A stretch of 64,000 nucleotides of DNA from Neckera pumila (lineage: Eukaryota > Streptophyta > Bryopsida > Hypnales > Neckeraceae), in contig OZ018415.1 in assembly GCA_963969595.1 (NCBI GenBank), forward strand, positions 20,527,782-20,591,781, read 5' to 3'. Positions 12,621 through 24,952 of this stretch are shown here, in pieces. Every line of letters starts with the position of its first letter. Within the stretch, counting starts at the first letter, position 1. Made by a program: the position numbers and the translations under genes. Under the pieces are notes generated by a model. It did no database searches and was not told the DNA's origin. It saw nothing but the letters and a program-made list of their open reading frames with translations.

Positions 12621-13047
12621 CTTGATAATTAGAAATCAATTCCGATAATTTATGGTTATAAGTCCAAAGTACATATTGCAACCAAGTATCCACTTTTGAG
12701 ATTTTCTTAAGGTTGCAAATTGGAATAGAAACTAGACTTGATAAGCCTCATTTTACAAGATGCGATCTTCAAACCTTCACAATATCATTTTTTATGAATA
12801 AAATTTAAATGAAGAATGAAGACCTAGAAGTGTCCAAAATACACTACATAATTATCAATGGACTATTACGGCATCTTCTTCAACAACCTGTATGAACAAA
12901 TTTCCAACACATTCCACTACAAATACAATCAAAGGCCCGTTTCTTGTTGGAAATGCCTTGCAACCTCTGATTTTTGTGCAAAATTTTTACGTAATAGAGA
13001 AATTAATTCTGGGGCACAATGATAACTCCAGCAATGAAGGTATTTAA

Positions 13048-13926
13048 CCCTAAAGTCCCAAAGCCTTTTTTCCATCCAAAAACATTCAAAACTGCCAAAG
13101 AGAAAAAAAAATTAAAAACTATTTCTTTTGTATATCTAACCATAGGATCTTGTACTAGACTAGTATATAAATGTGTGGAAGAAATTTAAGAAACTTTGAC
13201 CATGTAGATTGCAAGATATTTGCGTTTATAGTAAAGGAAACAAGTCTTTTTGCACCTTGCTCAACTACATTTTTTGGCTTTGAACCTTCTTAACTTAAAT
13301 TTTTTGCTTTGATGATTTTGAATTCCTTATTAAAATGTGATGAAGAATTGAGTTGAAAGTCAAGGGAAAAAATTCAAAAAACACACACTTAGTTTTCATT
13401 CATTAAAAAACTGTTAAGTAGAAAGAGGTTTACAATTGAAGGGAAAACTAAACTATTTACAGCTCTAGGGTGGAATTGAAACACAAATCTCAATGTTGAG
13501 ATTGTTCTAGCTTGAGACTTTAACATTGTAAAATTGTTTTTGGAAAAATTGTAATAATTGAGTTCAAAATTGAGTCTTACAAGTTATTTTTTCAAAAATA
13601 TACTTTGATTGCCCAAAAAACAAGACTATCCATAATTTCCTCAAAACAAATCAAAATGGAATGAATTGAAGATTTCCATATAGATAAAAATATAATCCAT
13701 AATAGACAAATTTTTAAAAATTTTAATTTTAAGTTTGTTGAGGATTTTTTTTTGCCCCCCAAAAAAGGCTTTTTGTGCCATAACTTGCTTTGGGGCACTA
13801 ATTGGAAAGCTAATATGTTTCTCTATCTTCACAAAAAGAATTCAAAAAATAAAAATAAATATTAACACCATAAAAGCTTGTCCAAAATCTATTTTGTCCC
13901 CTAAGGGGACAATGGGACTCTAGGGG
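13048..13926. mobile_element. TTAA-flanked MITE-like element (piggyBac-like ends), 879 bp
   Basis: TTAA occurs at 13044-13047 and 13927-13930. The left end is CCCTAAAGTCCCAAAGCC and the right end read inward is CCCCTAGAGTCCCATTGTCC. The internal sequence aligns by eye with the copies at 53552, 59517 and the outer copy at 59252. No transposase ORF. Confidence 0.75.
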
Positions 13927-14716
13927 TTAACCTTGAAAAAACATAATGATGCAGGTTCTAAAGTGGATACCTCTAGAACCGCCACTTTTTTCTCCTGTGC
14001 CTAGTTATTAATATTATATTGATCAAAATTTTCATATTGTCTTGTTGGCAAGTGAAAGGAGGTTCCAATGCATCTAAGAACACGACATTTGGATACTATA
14101 TGCAAAAGTTATGAAGGACCAAAGTTTTTTTGGTAGATGTTCTAAAATTGTTTCTTCAACATATGTATATATAGATTTGGGAGATGTATATAGAGTGATG
14201 ATGATGGTGGTTTTAGGCATAGTGTGATTTTGGATGTACCCACTTTAGCTCCTCTAGCTTGCAAATTGAGCTTGAGCTCATGAAGAGAGCACAAAGGGGA
14301 TTGGAATTTGGTGATTTTGATTGCAAGTGATTTGATAATTCAAAGTGCTTGTGTCCAAGATGCACATGCAAATTGGATTATACTCTAACTCCTTTATATA
14401 ACACCCTCTAATGTGACAAAGTCTATATTATGACAAGATTCTTGGAAACAAATGCCCCCAATTAAGAACTAAATATTCAATATTATGACGGTCACATTCA
14501 CCAATAGATAAACAAATGTGATAATATAGAAAAGTGTGTAATCAAATGTTGTGCCTACAACAATAAAAGTGATGTCATTGAATTAGTAGAACCAATTATG
14601 CCTTGCATATACAGTCAAGACTTGAAGTTGGATAGCAGTCATCTAGTAGTTGCAATGAGATTGCAATTATGTAGGCTTGGCATCTATAGTCACATACTAC
14701 GGTTGGAAGTTGGTAA

Positions 14717-14996
14717 GGTAAGTGCACCTAATTTCAACCGCTTTCTAAAATCAACCACTTTAGATTCTTGCCTAAAATGTACTTCCACTATTCACTGAGA
14801 GTCTATGGTCGATTATCCTAAATTCTATTTTCAACACTTTGAAAGTTTGTAGTTTATTCATACGGTTTCCAAAAAATGCATTCTAAGAAAATCTAGGAGT
14901 ACTTTTTGGCTAACAACAAGACCTCAAGAAAAAATTCAATATAATAATGAAAACCATGCTTAATTGCTTATTTGTGCAATTTTAGATGTAGTTACC
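14717..14996. repeat. ~270-bp dispersed repeat, copy 1
   Basis: It starts GGTAAGTGCACCTAATT, ends GTAGTTACC and shares many blocks with 26217-26481, including TTTCAACACTTTGAAA versus TTCCAACACTTTGAAA. The termini form a short inverted repeat (GGTAAST/AGTTACC). Confidence 0.6.
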
Positions 14997-15886
14997 TTAC
15001 AAACCATTGGAGATTTACTTCCCTCTTCCATCATTCGATGAGATTTGAGGCAAGCAAGGGGATGTTTAATATTTTGATAGTGTACTACTAGTTCATAGAA
15101 AAGAAATTGTGAGAATTGAAATAAAAAAAGAATCCTAGAAGGTACTTTTTAGGAAGATGTCCCGATTGCCTAGAAAACAAGAATCTGCATTACATATCCA
15201 CTTTTACATCATTGGAATCAACCAAAGATTTCTGGTCGTAGACATCAATATACTCTATGAGAAAAAGATTTACAAATAATAATTTGGAATTTATACATTT
15301 TCAAAAATTATAGAAAAATTTGACATTTTAGAAACTTGCTAAAATCCTAAAAACTTTGGACTTTTGGAACTTAAAGATGGATGAGTGTATTGCATCTTAT
15401 TGCATCTCACAAATTGTTATCAAAATTTGCTACTTTATTGTTGTTGTTAGTTTCTATTGTTAAGACTTATTATAGTATATTTTCATTGGTAAATGTAAGA
15501 GATTCCAATGCACCAAAGAATGTGTTATTTGGATATAATGTAATGAATAGTCAAAATATTTTATATAGCTAAACATTGTAGCTATTTTTAATGTTTTAGA
15601 ACTATTAATAAATAAAAACTAATCTTTTCAATAAATCCACTTTTTTCAATATACAATTTTGTAGGTGATTTTGTAAGGCCCACATGTCTTGTTAAGCAAG
15701 TAAAATACATTTGGAGATGATTTTGGATGTATAACCATCTCCACAGAGTTGTCACAAGGGACCAAATTTGACTTCATATATTTAATTGATCCACTTTTAT
15801 TTTATAGATTAAAGTTTTTTATTTTTTATTTTTTATTTTTTACTTTTGGAATTTTTAAATTCTCTTATTTAAAAGATTATTTATGT
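14997..15886. other. AT-rich intergenic sequence, nothing recognised
   Basis: Only short AT-rich open frames with no recognisable protein content. No structural repeats noticed. Confidence 0.5.
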
Positions 15887-16610
15887 GTCGTTGCAAGAAA
15901 CACTGTCCGGTTTTGGTCCATTTTGGCCTGTTTTCGGCCAGTACTCCAATACTCATGAGCTTTTGCATATGAATTTTTAAAAAAATATATAAAATAAGGA
16001 CAATTAGTACAAGACTAAGACTAGCATATCCCCAAAATTTCAGATCTAAGAAAAACCTACATCAAAAGTTATTTACAAAAAAGAGTGAGCTGAAATTTTG
16101 AAGAAAATACATACTTTGATGTTTTAATTTGTAAAAAATAGGAAAAACAATTTTCAAAGAAAGTGAAAATAGAACATTTGGGAAGACTTCATGGTGAAGA
16201 GATTTGACCAAAAAATTAATCTTGAAATCATCTAAAATGTTCAGAATTGCGCGTGCAAGAGAGCCTTCTTTGCATGGATGTAGACAACACAAATAAAATA
16301 TTTTTAAATGCCCCTTGGTAGAAACATGAATTCCTACTATGCAAATAGACCATAGAAATTTCAACACTAAACCATTAAATTTGGGTACTCCTTTTTACTC
16401 AAAATCCCTAAATCGCAAAACGTGACAAATTAGCTAAATTGAAATTTAAAAATAAAATGATTTTTTAAAATTTCTGAAAAATAAGAGATATGATTAGCCT
16501 CAAGACTGACATCTCCAATAAAAAATCATTGACTTCAAAAGTTATTGCAAAAGGAAGCGTCCACAAACTCCTTGTGACAATTCGGTAGGACAAGTGTTTC
16601 TTGCAACGAC
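15887..16610. mobile_element. FB2-family inverted-repeat element
   Basis: Ends are GTCGTTGCAAGAAACACTGT and the complement of GTCGTTGCAAGAAACACTTG, matching the FB2 ends at 7424-8514. TTAT-like flanks occur on both sides, so a 4-bp duplication is possible though the exact boundary is uncertain by 1-2 bp. The interior is diverged and non-coding. Confidence 0.65.
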
Positions 16611-17461
16611 CCTTATGTTTAATCTTACTATGATAAGATCTCCTTAAAGTTTAAAAATTGACAATATTTTTATCTAATTTCAAGTGTTTTTCTAATTTAA
16701 TGTGTACCAAAAGAAAATTATGAGTACAAGACAAAGATATAACAAGTACCACTAGTATTTCTTGCAATAATCTTCTACAAATTTTTTGAAGTTTATAGCA
16801 AAAGAAAAGATGAGTAGAATGTTAGATATTGAGTATCATTGTTTAATATAAGAAAGTATGATTCTACCTTTGACATTTTCTAAAATACGGTATGTAGAAA
16901 AAAACTTACAAGGATTTGAAAAATCGTATATATTGTTTTTACGACACACGTGACCTACAACTACATTTGTATAAATTAGTAAAAAAAAAAAGTCTAAATT
17001 ACTACTACAATAAATATGGTTTACAATATTGAATAAAATAGACTTCAAAATAATTGTTACCTACAATGAATGCAAGTTGCAAATTGCTCAAGTTGTTACT
17101 TAAATTGTACTATAAATAATAAATTTAGAAATTGAATATCTACACTTTGCCATTAGTCTATGAGTTTGTTTTTGTTTGTTTTGAATATTTTCTTCTTCAC
17201 CTTTAAATGTCAAAGAATTTAAAAAATGCATGAAAAACCTAGTCTCTCGAGCTGGATTTGATATTGAAGTAGAACAAGTTCCAACTGATCTCCTCCATAT
17301 CATTATTGATCTATACAAATGGAATGTTTCTAGTAAATATTCTATCCAAGACAGGTTTATCTTGCTACCATGTTCTTCATTTACCAAAAATATTGATTAT
17401 GAGTTTATGACACCTATATAATATTCTACCTCTATCTATATACTGCAGAATTATCTCAATA

Positions 17462-17880
17462 CTATAATTATGTCTAAAGACTACAGATACTTATTCAACT
17501 TTTGTTCATTGATGAGCTATAAGGCCTCCAACTTTTGTTCATTGATGAGCTATAAGGTCTCCATGTGGTGATTGTCTTGGATCGTCGTACTGTTGAAAAG
17601 GTGGTGTACTATGGTCGTGTTTCAACTAGTCCTCTTGATGATATTATTGAAGCATACCATAGCCTTGTCTCAATACTACTATGGTTAAAGTCTACAAATA
17701 TTTATTCAACATTTGTTCATTGATGAGCTACGAGGCCATTCGGTGATTGTCTTAGATTGTCTTACTGTTGAAAAGGTAGTGTACTATGGTCATGTTTCAA
17801 CTAGATAAGTCTTTCATAATGATATCTTTGAAGCGTATTGTAGCCTTGGCTTATAAGCCAATAGCAAAATATAGAATATT
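17462..17880 (+). pseudogene. Tandemly duplicated coding remnant of unknown family
   Basis: Two roughly 200-bp units each encode a version of LFIDELRGHSVIVLD followed by TVEKVVYYGRVST. The first unit continues SPLDDIIEAYHSL, but a TAA interrupts it after IDEL. The second stops soon after VSTR. A 30-bp piece (ACTTTTGTTCATTGATGAGC) is also duplicated inside unit one. Conservation of the peptide between units suggests a real ancestral exon; I do not recognise the family. Confidence 0.5.
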
Positions 17881-18422
17881 AATTTCATGATATTGGCGGT
17901 GTTCCAATACTTGGGCATCTACTAAACAAGAATTTTGATGGGTGTTTTTTATGGATGCAATGGAATTATGCTTAAATTTAAATATAAATGCTGACAGCCT
18001 TTAGTCATGTACTTGAAGTTTCTGTATAAGGGACCTGATTTTTCTCATTGGTTTCTCTAGACCTTTCATCTATCAATGTCAGAAGTTGGTCATCTGTTAG
18101 TGTCGTTTGTGAAATGTGGCAGATGCCAGAATATGATGTTTAGACTTTGTAACAACATTAGACTTTTGTTTGTGTTTTGTCAGGGCTCAGCCATGCTCAA
18201 TGTTTTCGTTGGGTGAACGAAGAGTCGCATGGCAGACATTAAGCGTACATCAACCGAGGTAAAATCTTCGAACCTCATTTTGAAAACTCGGCAATGGAGA
18301 AACCAATCAATCAATCAATTAAAAGAAAATTTGAACGAGACATAGAAAAGAGACTGAGAATCCAGCACACACAAGGTGGAGAAGCTAAGCAACAATTTTT
18401 TTTCCCTTTTAAAATTTCAAAG

Positions 18423-21400
18423 TCAGAAGGGCGCAGCACTGGTGCTAGGAGGCGGTGGTGCACACCGCACAGCCTCTGGAAGTGCTGGAAGGGGCTCTAC
18501 AACACGCCTGAAAGGACGGGCTCCAAATCTATGTACAGGAGCTCCAATTGACAATGAGGTGGGATGGCTGTCGAACGGGGATCCACTTTGTGGGTTCCAC
18601 CGGTCATATACAAGACGGCCCCCACGACCAATTCGACCAGAGAAGCGAAAGGGGGAGAATTTGGCTTCGTTTTCCCGGAAACCAATACCTGCGGCTGTTA
18701 GTTTTCCTGCATCTAATGGTTTTGTGAACAAAAACACGGGCTCCATGGGATCCAAATTTTTCATCTGCACCACGCAACTAGAAACATTAGTGGCCATTTT
18801 CCACGGGTATCTTTCGACTAAAGGAATAAATAGTAGAAACTGAGTGGTATGGTGTCTGAGATCCATCCTATTATGTCACAACATCGCCCCTGTTTATGAG
18901 CTAAAAAATTAGGCGCCTTTGCATAGATTGCCAACTTCATTGGATTTAACTGGTGCATTAAAAATGTAGACAAAAGATGAGGACGTGGATGTCTACACAA
19001 AAGAGGTAAAACGAGTGGGTTTAACGCTAAATACAAAAATAGCGGTGGACTAAACACTGGTAACTGCCACAAGGTTACCCCACTATCACTAAATTCTTTT
19101 CATGCTGTACAATTTAGATTTTAGTGTGGGACAACCCAATCGCAGATAATAGAATAAAAATATCTCAAGAAATCCACAATTCTAGAGGAATCTACAAGAC
19201 TTTCATGTCATTTTTGAGACTGCTTTCCGGTCCCACACTATTTCGTTTTGTGTACCGAGGGGAGAACCAGAACCAGAACCAGGACCAAAAAAAGCATCAA
19301 AAAGTTTCCTAATTCTCTCTAATATTGGTGGAACGAATGATACCTTATCCTTCAAAGGGTTTCTAGCTGGAGGGAACCTTGGCCTTCGTCTTGGCCTACG
19401 AATATCCTGGTGGTCATTTGCAGGTGTACCATCAAAAGCAGACTGAGAGAGATCCATCGACATCGACCTCCCGAAATAATTCCCATTCATGTGGTCCCCT
19501 CTCGACATGAAACGTTGTCCATCCTCTGCCCTGGCGAACTTGCTTGGCATCAACCCCCCACTGTCGTCTTCCATTCGTAAAGCGTCGAAGTGTGCATACT
19601 GCAGGTACAATTCAGTTATGTAAAATGATGCATCACTGAAGTTTTCATGATTTTTCAATTGCCCTTGAGCCCAACTCACGCAATGTAACTTCGTATCATG
19701 CAACACACTAGGAGGAGGTTCTAATTCAAGACGAGTACCACGTATGAGGCCTGATGGCAAGTTAGGAAAAGGACATAAGGCCTCTCACCTGGCTGGCCTT
19801 CAGTCTTAACTGCAATCTTTGGGCGTTTGATTCTACCTCCACAATCTCCCGCTTCCTCTCTTCCCTCTACAAGATTTTCAGAAAATCAATAAAAGTTAGT
19901 CATATGTGGAAAACAATATGGAAAACACCAAAAGTAACAATACAGTTATTTCAGCCAAAGCAGCAGAAAGTACTGGCCTGATAAATAAACCAGGAGTCAA
20001 ACGCAAAAAGCTGAATGAACAAGATTGCACCTGCTGAATGTGCCGTATGAGCAATAAGGACCTCTCAATAACGTAGCGAACCTGACCCAGCCAATAAATT
20101 TCATACAACAAACTCATCAGAACTGTCGCCACTGTCAACGTTTCAATGTCTCTTGATCTCCAACAGTGATCAGCGATAGAAGAAGGGATAGATGCGTAAC
20201 ATGGTTCAGCATGAGTCAAAGCACTTCACAAAGACATCAAAATGCGTGAAAATGAATCTTCCAGAACGGCTCTGTTTCGCAGCAACACATAAGCGATGCA
20301 AAAATCACCTGACGAAGCTTTTCAAAGGATTGCATATCATTCTCGCGTCTTTGCATCTGCACACACACAAACATATAATAAATATTGAAGCTCTGCATGA
20401 CTCTGACTATCTGATTGAAACACAGCTCATTTAAAACACTAGATACATCACGAATTACTCAAACAACAAAGACCCATATGCGATTTCTGACTAGAGGACG
20501 AACGGAGGTGTCAGCAAAGAGAGATTTGACAGTAAAACTAAGAGACTTATAATAATATATCTGACATAGAGAATAGACAAAAGTCAGATAAGAATAGTAT
20601 AATTACACGCCGGGTGTGCGGTCGGTGGATTTTCTCCCTTGGTCTAAAAACGTTGAATGGATTCGTATCATTCACAGGCGGGGGTGGCTGCAAAACAAAC
20701 TTATCTTGTTATTCATCGCAGTGCCAGAAAAGGATTAACTACTGAAATAACATAGTAGAATGATGAAGGAATAGCGATTAGACGCGAGGCATGCAGAAAC
20801 ACAACTATGTAGAGTCACATAAAGAAGACAAGGGTAGAGTTCGTCGAAACTAAGGCTCTGTACCTGCAATCGGCGAAGAATAGGCTTTTGCCAAATCTCT
20901 CTCTGGAAAATGTGGCAGCAAACCAGGCCCACGATTAAATAATGAAACAGGATGCACGTCTGCCCTATTGATAAAACACATGAGATTCTTCACCGTATAG
21001 TAACTTATCCAGTGGAAGGCAAATACAAAGAGAGGACGAATGAACAAAACATCCAATGCCCTGAGCAAGAAGTGAGTGTACACTCTACAACGACAATATC
21101 CACGGGCAAAGATGTGAGATACAAACCTTTGTTTTCCAGTAATCAAATACAGGTCCAAATGCCGCAGGTCTGTTCATGATTTGTTTCATCACCTGTAGTA
21201 CAAAGCTGCACCCCTATTAGTTTCCATATCACCAACACATATACCTACTGTAGTAATCTCCAAACCATCACAAATCACAAGAGTGACAAACATTAGAGCA
21301 TAAGGAAAAGTGCATAATGGTAAAGGAAGGACCTCCATTGCAAGATCCCTGCTAAGAACAACAGGAATAGGCGAACCCAGCACTGAAACTAACGTCCCTT

Positions 21401-22496
21401 GCTTTTCTGCTGCCTTGTGATCCATAATTTCCAACTTGTACAACATCGTCTCGAACCTGCACAAGTACAGTCACCCAATCTTATCACTGGTACTATATTT
21501 GCAATACTGAAAAATCATGCCAATAATAGTATTTTCATGACATAAACGACTAAGTGACATCTGAATCCTAGAAATACAGAGTGGGCTTTCACTGAACTAA
21601 GAGACTCTAAAATAATACAATAGATAGCATATCATATGCAAATAAGATTGCATTATGGTGCTGGTAATGTTCAGAAACTTTACTTCTCTGGGGGCAGAAT
21701 TCTTCGCTCGTTGTTGAACTGCAGTAGCCAGTGCTCATCTTCGCTATCCAAGTCATATTCACAAAATTCAGCACTTTCGCTTCTTGCTGCAAAACCAATA
21801 AAATTATCCACGTGGTCATTGCCCCTGTTCATAAAATTACTGCATCTAAAACCCCTTAAACTCCTTCCAATACTCAGCTGCATTGAGTAAATACCGACAC
21901 TATGAAACTCACTGAAATCATGCAGTACCAGAATCTCTAAAATTAAGAACCAGAATCGACAATTCAATTCACAGACTATAAATAAATCAGACTGATACCA
22001 GATAAGCTGACAAGAGCTCTGTAACTAGGTATAATTGATTATGAACTCCAAGCAGTCCTCTGAAACCCTAAAAACGAAATTTCGAGATGTCAAGCTATGC
22101 CTTGCCTGGTCGTCCTCGAATGTAAGACGGAGGCTGCACAAAAGACCGTGTGTAGTCCCTTTCATAGCTGTCGACGACCAAATACTGCGGAGTCGGAATG
22201 TCGGAACCAGCTGCTGCTTTCTTCGCAGGTGTCAACACCTACAACCAAACCAAACCCCCACAATCCTCCCTCGTCAACAAAAACCCAAAAAATTCTCCCT
22301 CAAATCAGACGATTTCATTCCATTCCATCACTAGAAAGCTCACCAAATTGTCGCAATCCCCATCCAGAGCAGCAGCACTCGACCCATGGCGCCCCCCGCT
22401 GCTGGAATCCTCGATGTCCAAGTCCTTGATGGACCTCACAATCGGCAGCTTCTTGTGAATGTCCAACGGCCGGGGCCTGAAGGACAACCGACTCAT
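18423..22496 (-). CDS. EPL1: Enhancer of polycomb-like protein (EPL1 type), 12 exons, 490 aa
   Basis: Exons in transcript order: 22496-22344, 22238-22106, 21786-21684, 21456-21333, 21192-21127, 20902-20864, 20687-20607, 20356-20309, 20081-20031, 19866-19789, 19598-19344, 18764-18423. They sum to 1473 nt with one frame and a TGA stop. The protein starts MSRLSFRPRPLDIHKKLPIV, a hallmark of plant EPL proteins. It continues with PTPQYLVVDSYERDY, EYDLDSEDEHWL (near residues 105-115), LGSPIPVVL, PPPPVNDTNPFNVFRPREK (207-225) and, near the C-terminus, FRFSGRIGRGGRLVYDRWNP (416-435). In yeast and animals Epl1/EPC anchors the NuA4/TIP60 histone acetyltransferase module; the plant homologue acts in the nuclear NuA4-like complex. 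The middle (residues about 293-377) is low-complexity and variable. Intron 2 begins GC rather than GT. A small exon between 18765 and 19343 could have been missed. The length is near the family norm and no defect is seen. Confidence 0.9.
22105..22106 (-). other. GC-AG splice donor in EPL1 intron 2
   Basis: The exon ends CGACCAG and the intron begins GCAAGG. The phase-1 join to the next exon gives PGARSESAEF, matching the family, and no GT donor nearby keeps the frame. Confidence 0.75.
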
Positions 22497-22854
22497 GGTT
22501 GCGACCCAATTAGGCGACCCCCATCCACAGCATGGCGAAAGGAAGGAGAACCCCAAAAAGCTGAGGCTAGAGGGAGAGCCCCAAACCCTAAATCAGTCGA
22601 ACTGGGGGGAGTATGGGCTTGCCACCCATCGACGGAATCAGCGACGAGAGAGCTTGACGGTGGTGGCAATGATTTCGACGCGCTAGAAGCAACGAAGGCG
22701 AGATTGGATGGGGGCGAAAGGAATCGGGCGAGCAGCAATCATGCGTCGTCGTCGTCGTCGTCCTGACACAGCTCGTGGTTCGGCTCTGTTCCTCTGTCGA
22801 GAACTCGCGCCTCACTGCTCCCAGCCAGGACCCGAGTTAAGCATGAGTTAAATC
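22497..22854 (-). promoter_or_regulatory. Probable 5' leader/promoter region of EPL1
   Basis: A GC-richer stretch immediately upstream of the EPL1 ATG, with a (CGT)n run at 22744-22762. No defined TATA box was picked out; the role is inferred from position. Confidence 0.45.
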
Positions 22855-23630
22855 AGGGTTAGGATGTCCCACTTAGAGTTAATCAAAAGGGTGTATCTCA
22901 TAGGCAAGAATCTCGGTGGGTGGGGTCGGTAACAAAATTTGTACTTACCTAAGATTAGAGGCCATTGAGAGTTCGGAGATTGGAGAAATTCATATCCATT
23001 CTATGAAGGCAACTCTACTATCGAGGCTTGTAAAACCTAAAGTAAAGTTAAATAAAGTTAGATAAAGCAAAAGTAAAGTAGTTCATGACATCCTTAATTT
23101 CATAATAATTAAAAATTATAATTAGGAAATTCCACTTAGAGTTAATTAAGAGGTGTATATGATAGGTAAGAATCTCGTAGGTGGGTTTAGATGACAAAAA
23201 TTGTATTTACCTAAGATTATAGGCCACTCAAAGTTGGGAGATTGGAGAAATTTATATCCCTTCTATGTATACAACTCTACTACCGAGGTTTGTAAAATTA
23301 GAATTATAGAACCTAAAGTAAAGTTAAGTGAAGCAAAAGTAAAGTAATTCATGACATTTTTATTGTTTTTAAGAGAAATAAATAATTAGAGAATCCCACA
23401 TAGAATTCATCAAGAGGGTGTATATCATAACTAAGAATCTAGGTGGATAGATTTCAGTAACAAATTTGTACTTTTCTAAGATTACAAGCCATTGAGAGTT
23501 GAGAGATTGGAGAAATTTATATCCATTTTGTGAAGGCAACTCTACTATTGAGGCTTGTAGAGTGAAAATTATAGAATCTAAAATAAAGTTAAATAAAGCA
23601 AAATTAAAGTAGCTAGTAATAGTTTTTAAA
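22855..23630. repeat. Three-unit tandem repeat, ~260 bp per unit
   Basis: Units start near 22858, 23119 and 23387. Each contains CCCACTTAGAGTTAATYAA-like, GGAGATTGGAGAAATTYATA-like and CCTAAAGTAAAGTTAA-like blocks in the same order. Divergence between units is moderate. No coding potential. Confidence 0.8.
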
Positions 23631-24011
23631 TTAGAAAAAGAAAGAAAGTATAAATTTAGTTTTTTAAATGATGATTTTATTACTATTATATTTTCAATTC
23701 AATATCTTTTGATTTTTAAATTCAAAATTTTGAAACTTTTAATATAAGAGCCTTTTACTCAAGTGTTTTCCAAAATTATCAAGAATGATTTTGTCACCCA
23801 CCTTCGACTCTTTGAGATCATAAAGATATGTAATACAATGTCCTAACATAATGGATTATTGTATCTAATCCATTATTTTGCTAAAATCAATCATTTTGAT
23901 TCTTTTTGACAAATATGATTTAAAATTCAATATCTTCCATTTAACAAGTTACAATTTCATAAATAAAGAATAACAAGTAAAATATATTTATACAAAGATA
24001 ACCTGCTTTAA

Positions 24012-24140
24012 CCCCTAAAGGCCTAAAGTCTTCTCGGGGGACACTTGGGATTTCGGGCAGGCCCATGTAACTTGAAATTGTATGCGCTTGATAGGAACTA
24101 GGTTAGAAAACCAAGAAAATTTGTGTTTAAGAAAATAAAA
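24012..24140. mobile_element. Truncated TTAA-element fragment
   Basis: TTAA at 24008-24011 is followed by CCCCTAAAGGCCTAAAGTCT and then GGGGGACACTTGGGATTTCG, matching the start of the element at 61204. Similarity fades after about 24130 and no matching right end was found. Confidence 0.65.
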
Positions 24141-24419
24141 ACAAAAATTGGTTTCATATTTTTCTGACTTTGTATGAATATAATATGAATTCTTTTAAAT
24201 AGCTCTGTAGATTCACCTATAGTGGACAATAGACTAACTCACAAGTGGTCACAGAACCAGTGATTGCTTTTAGAGTAGGTGATACAATTATTTGGAACAG
24301 GCAAAGCCGTGTTCCGTGTACTTTTCTGTAGTTCCTGAGTCGTTTGTTCTTCTTTGTCCAGCCTTTGGGCTTGGTTGTTGTGTTTCTTTGTTCTGCAATG
24401 GAATTTTCATTTGTTTCAG

Positions 24420-24450
24420 AAAAAAAAAAAAGGAGGGGGGGGGGGGGGGA
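24420..24450. repeat. poly(A)/poly(G) homopolymer tract
   Basis: A run of 12 A leads to an almost pure G run of about 19 bases. Such tracts are prone to assembly error. Confidence 0.85.
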
Positions 24451-24499
24451 AAGCAATAGACTATATCACATATCCCGCGCGGGAGACTATGAAAAGAAA

Positions 24500-24952
24500 T
24501 GTGTTTAAGACTTAAAGCTTTTGTTTATAGGATTTCTAAAATACTTAGTTTTATATTGTATAGAAGTCCACAAAATGAGCTTCATTTAGCTTGCATTTTG
24601 AAACATATAAAGTATATTTTTGGTGGTTCTTTTAGTAAATGACCATCTACGTAGAATTGTTACATATGAAATTATTTTATTTCATTTATTTAAATGTTTT
24701 TCTTATTTTTAACAATTAAAACATTGAAGTGTCTATTTTCTTGATATTTGGTACTTTTCTAGTTGTCCTATTTAGAGAGTTTTCTTAGGCTTTTCCTTTG
24801 GTGGCTACCTTCATTTTAAAGGTGTATACATGACCTATATTCTTTTTTATTTTGTAAATATTATTTTTCTAATTTAAAAAAAAATCATGAGTACTGTTAC
24901 AAAACGCAACAAACAATACAGGTGTTTCTTGCAATCACCTGAAGATTGTTAT
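24500..24952. mobile_element. FB2-family element, partial
   Basis: The right end is GGTGTTTCTTGCAATCACCT. The interior is the reverse complement of 55982-56420, for example GTCCACAAAATGAGCTTC and TACACCTTTAA-type blocks. The left boundary is unclear. Confidence 0.6.

Noticed and set aside
19610..19760. Open reading PSGLIRGTRLELEPPPSV on the minus strand as an EPL1 exon
   Set aside because: Joining it needs a 38-nt intron and breaks the frame. An acceptor at 19599-19601 gives a normal ~190-nt intron and an in-phase exon 11.
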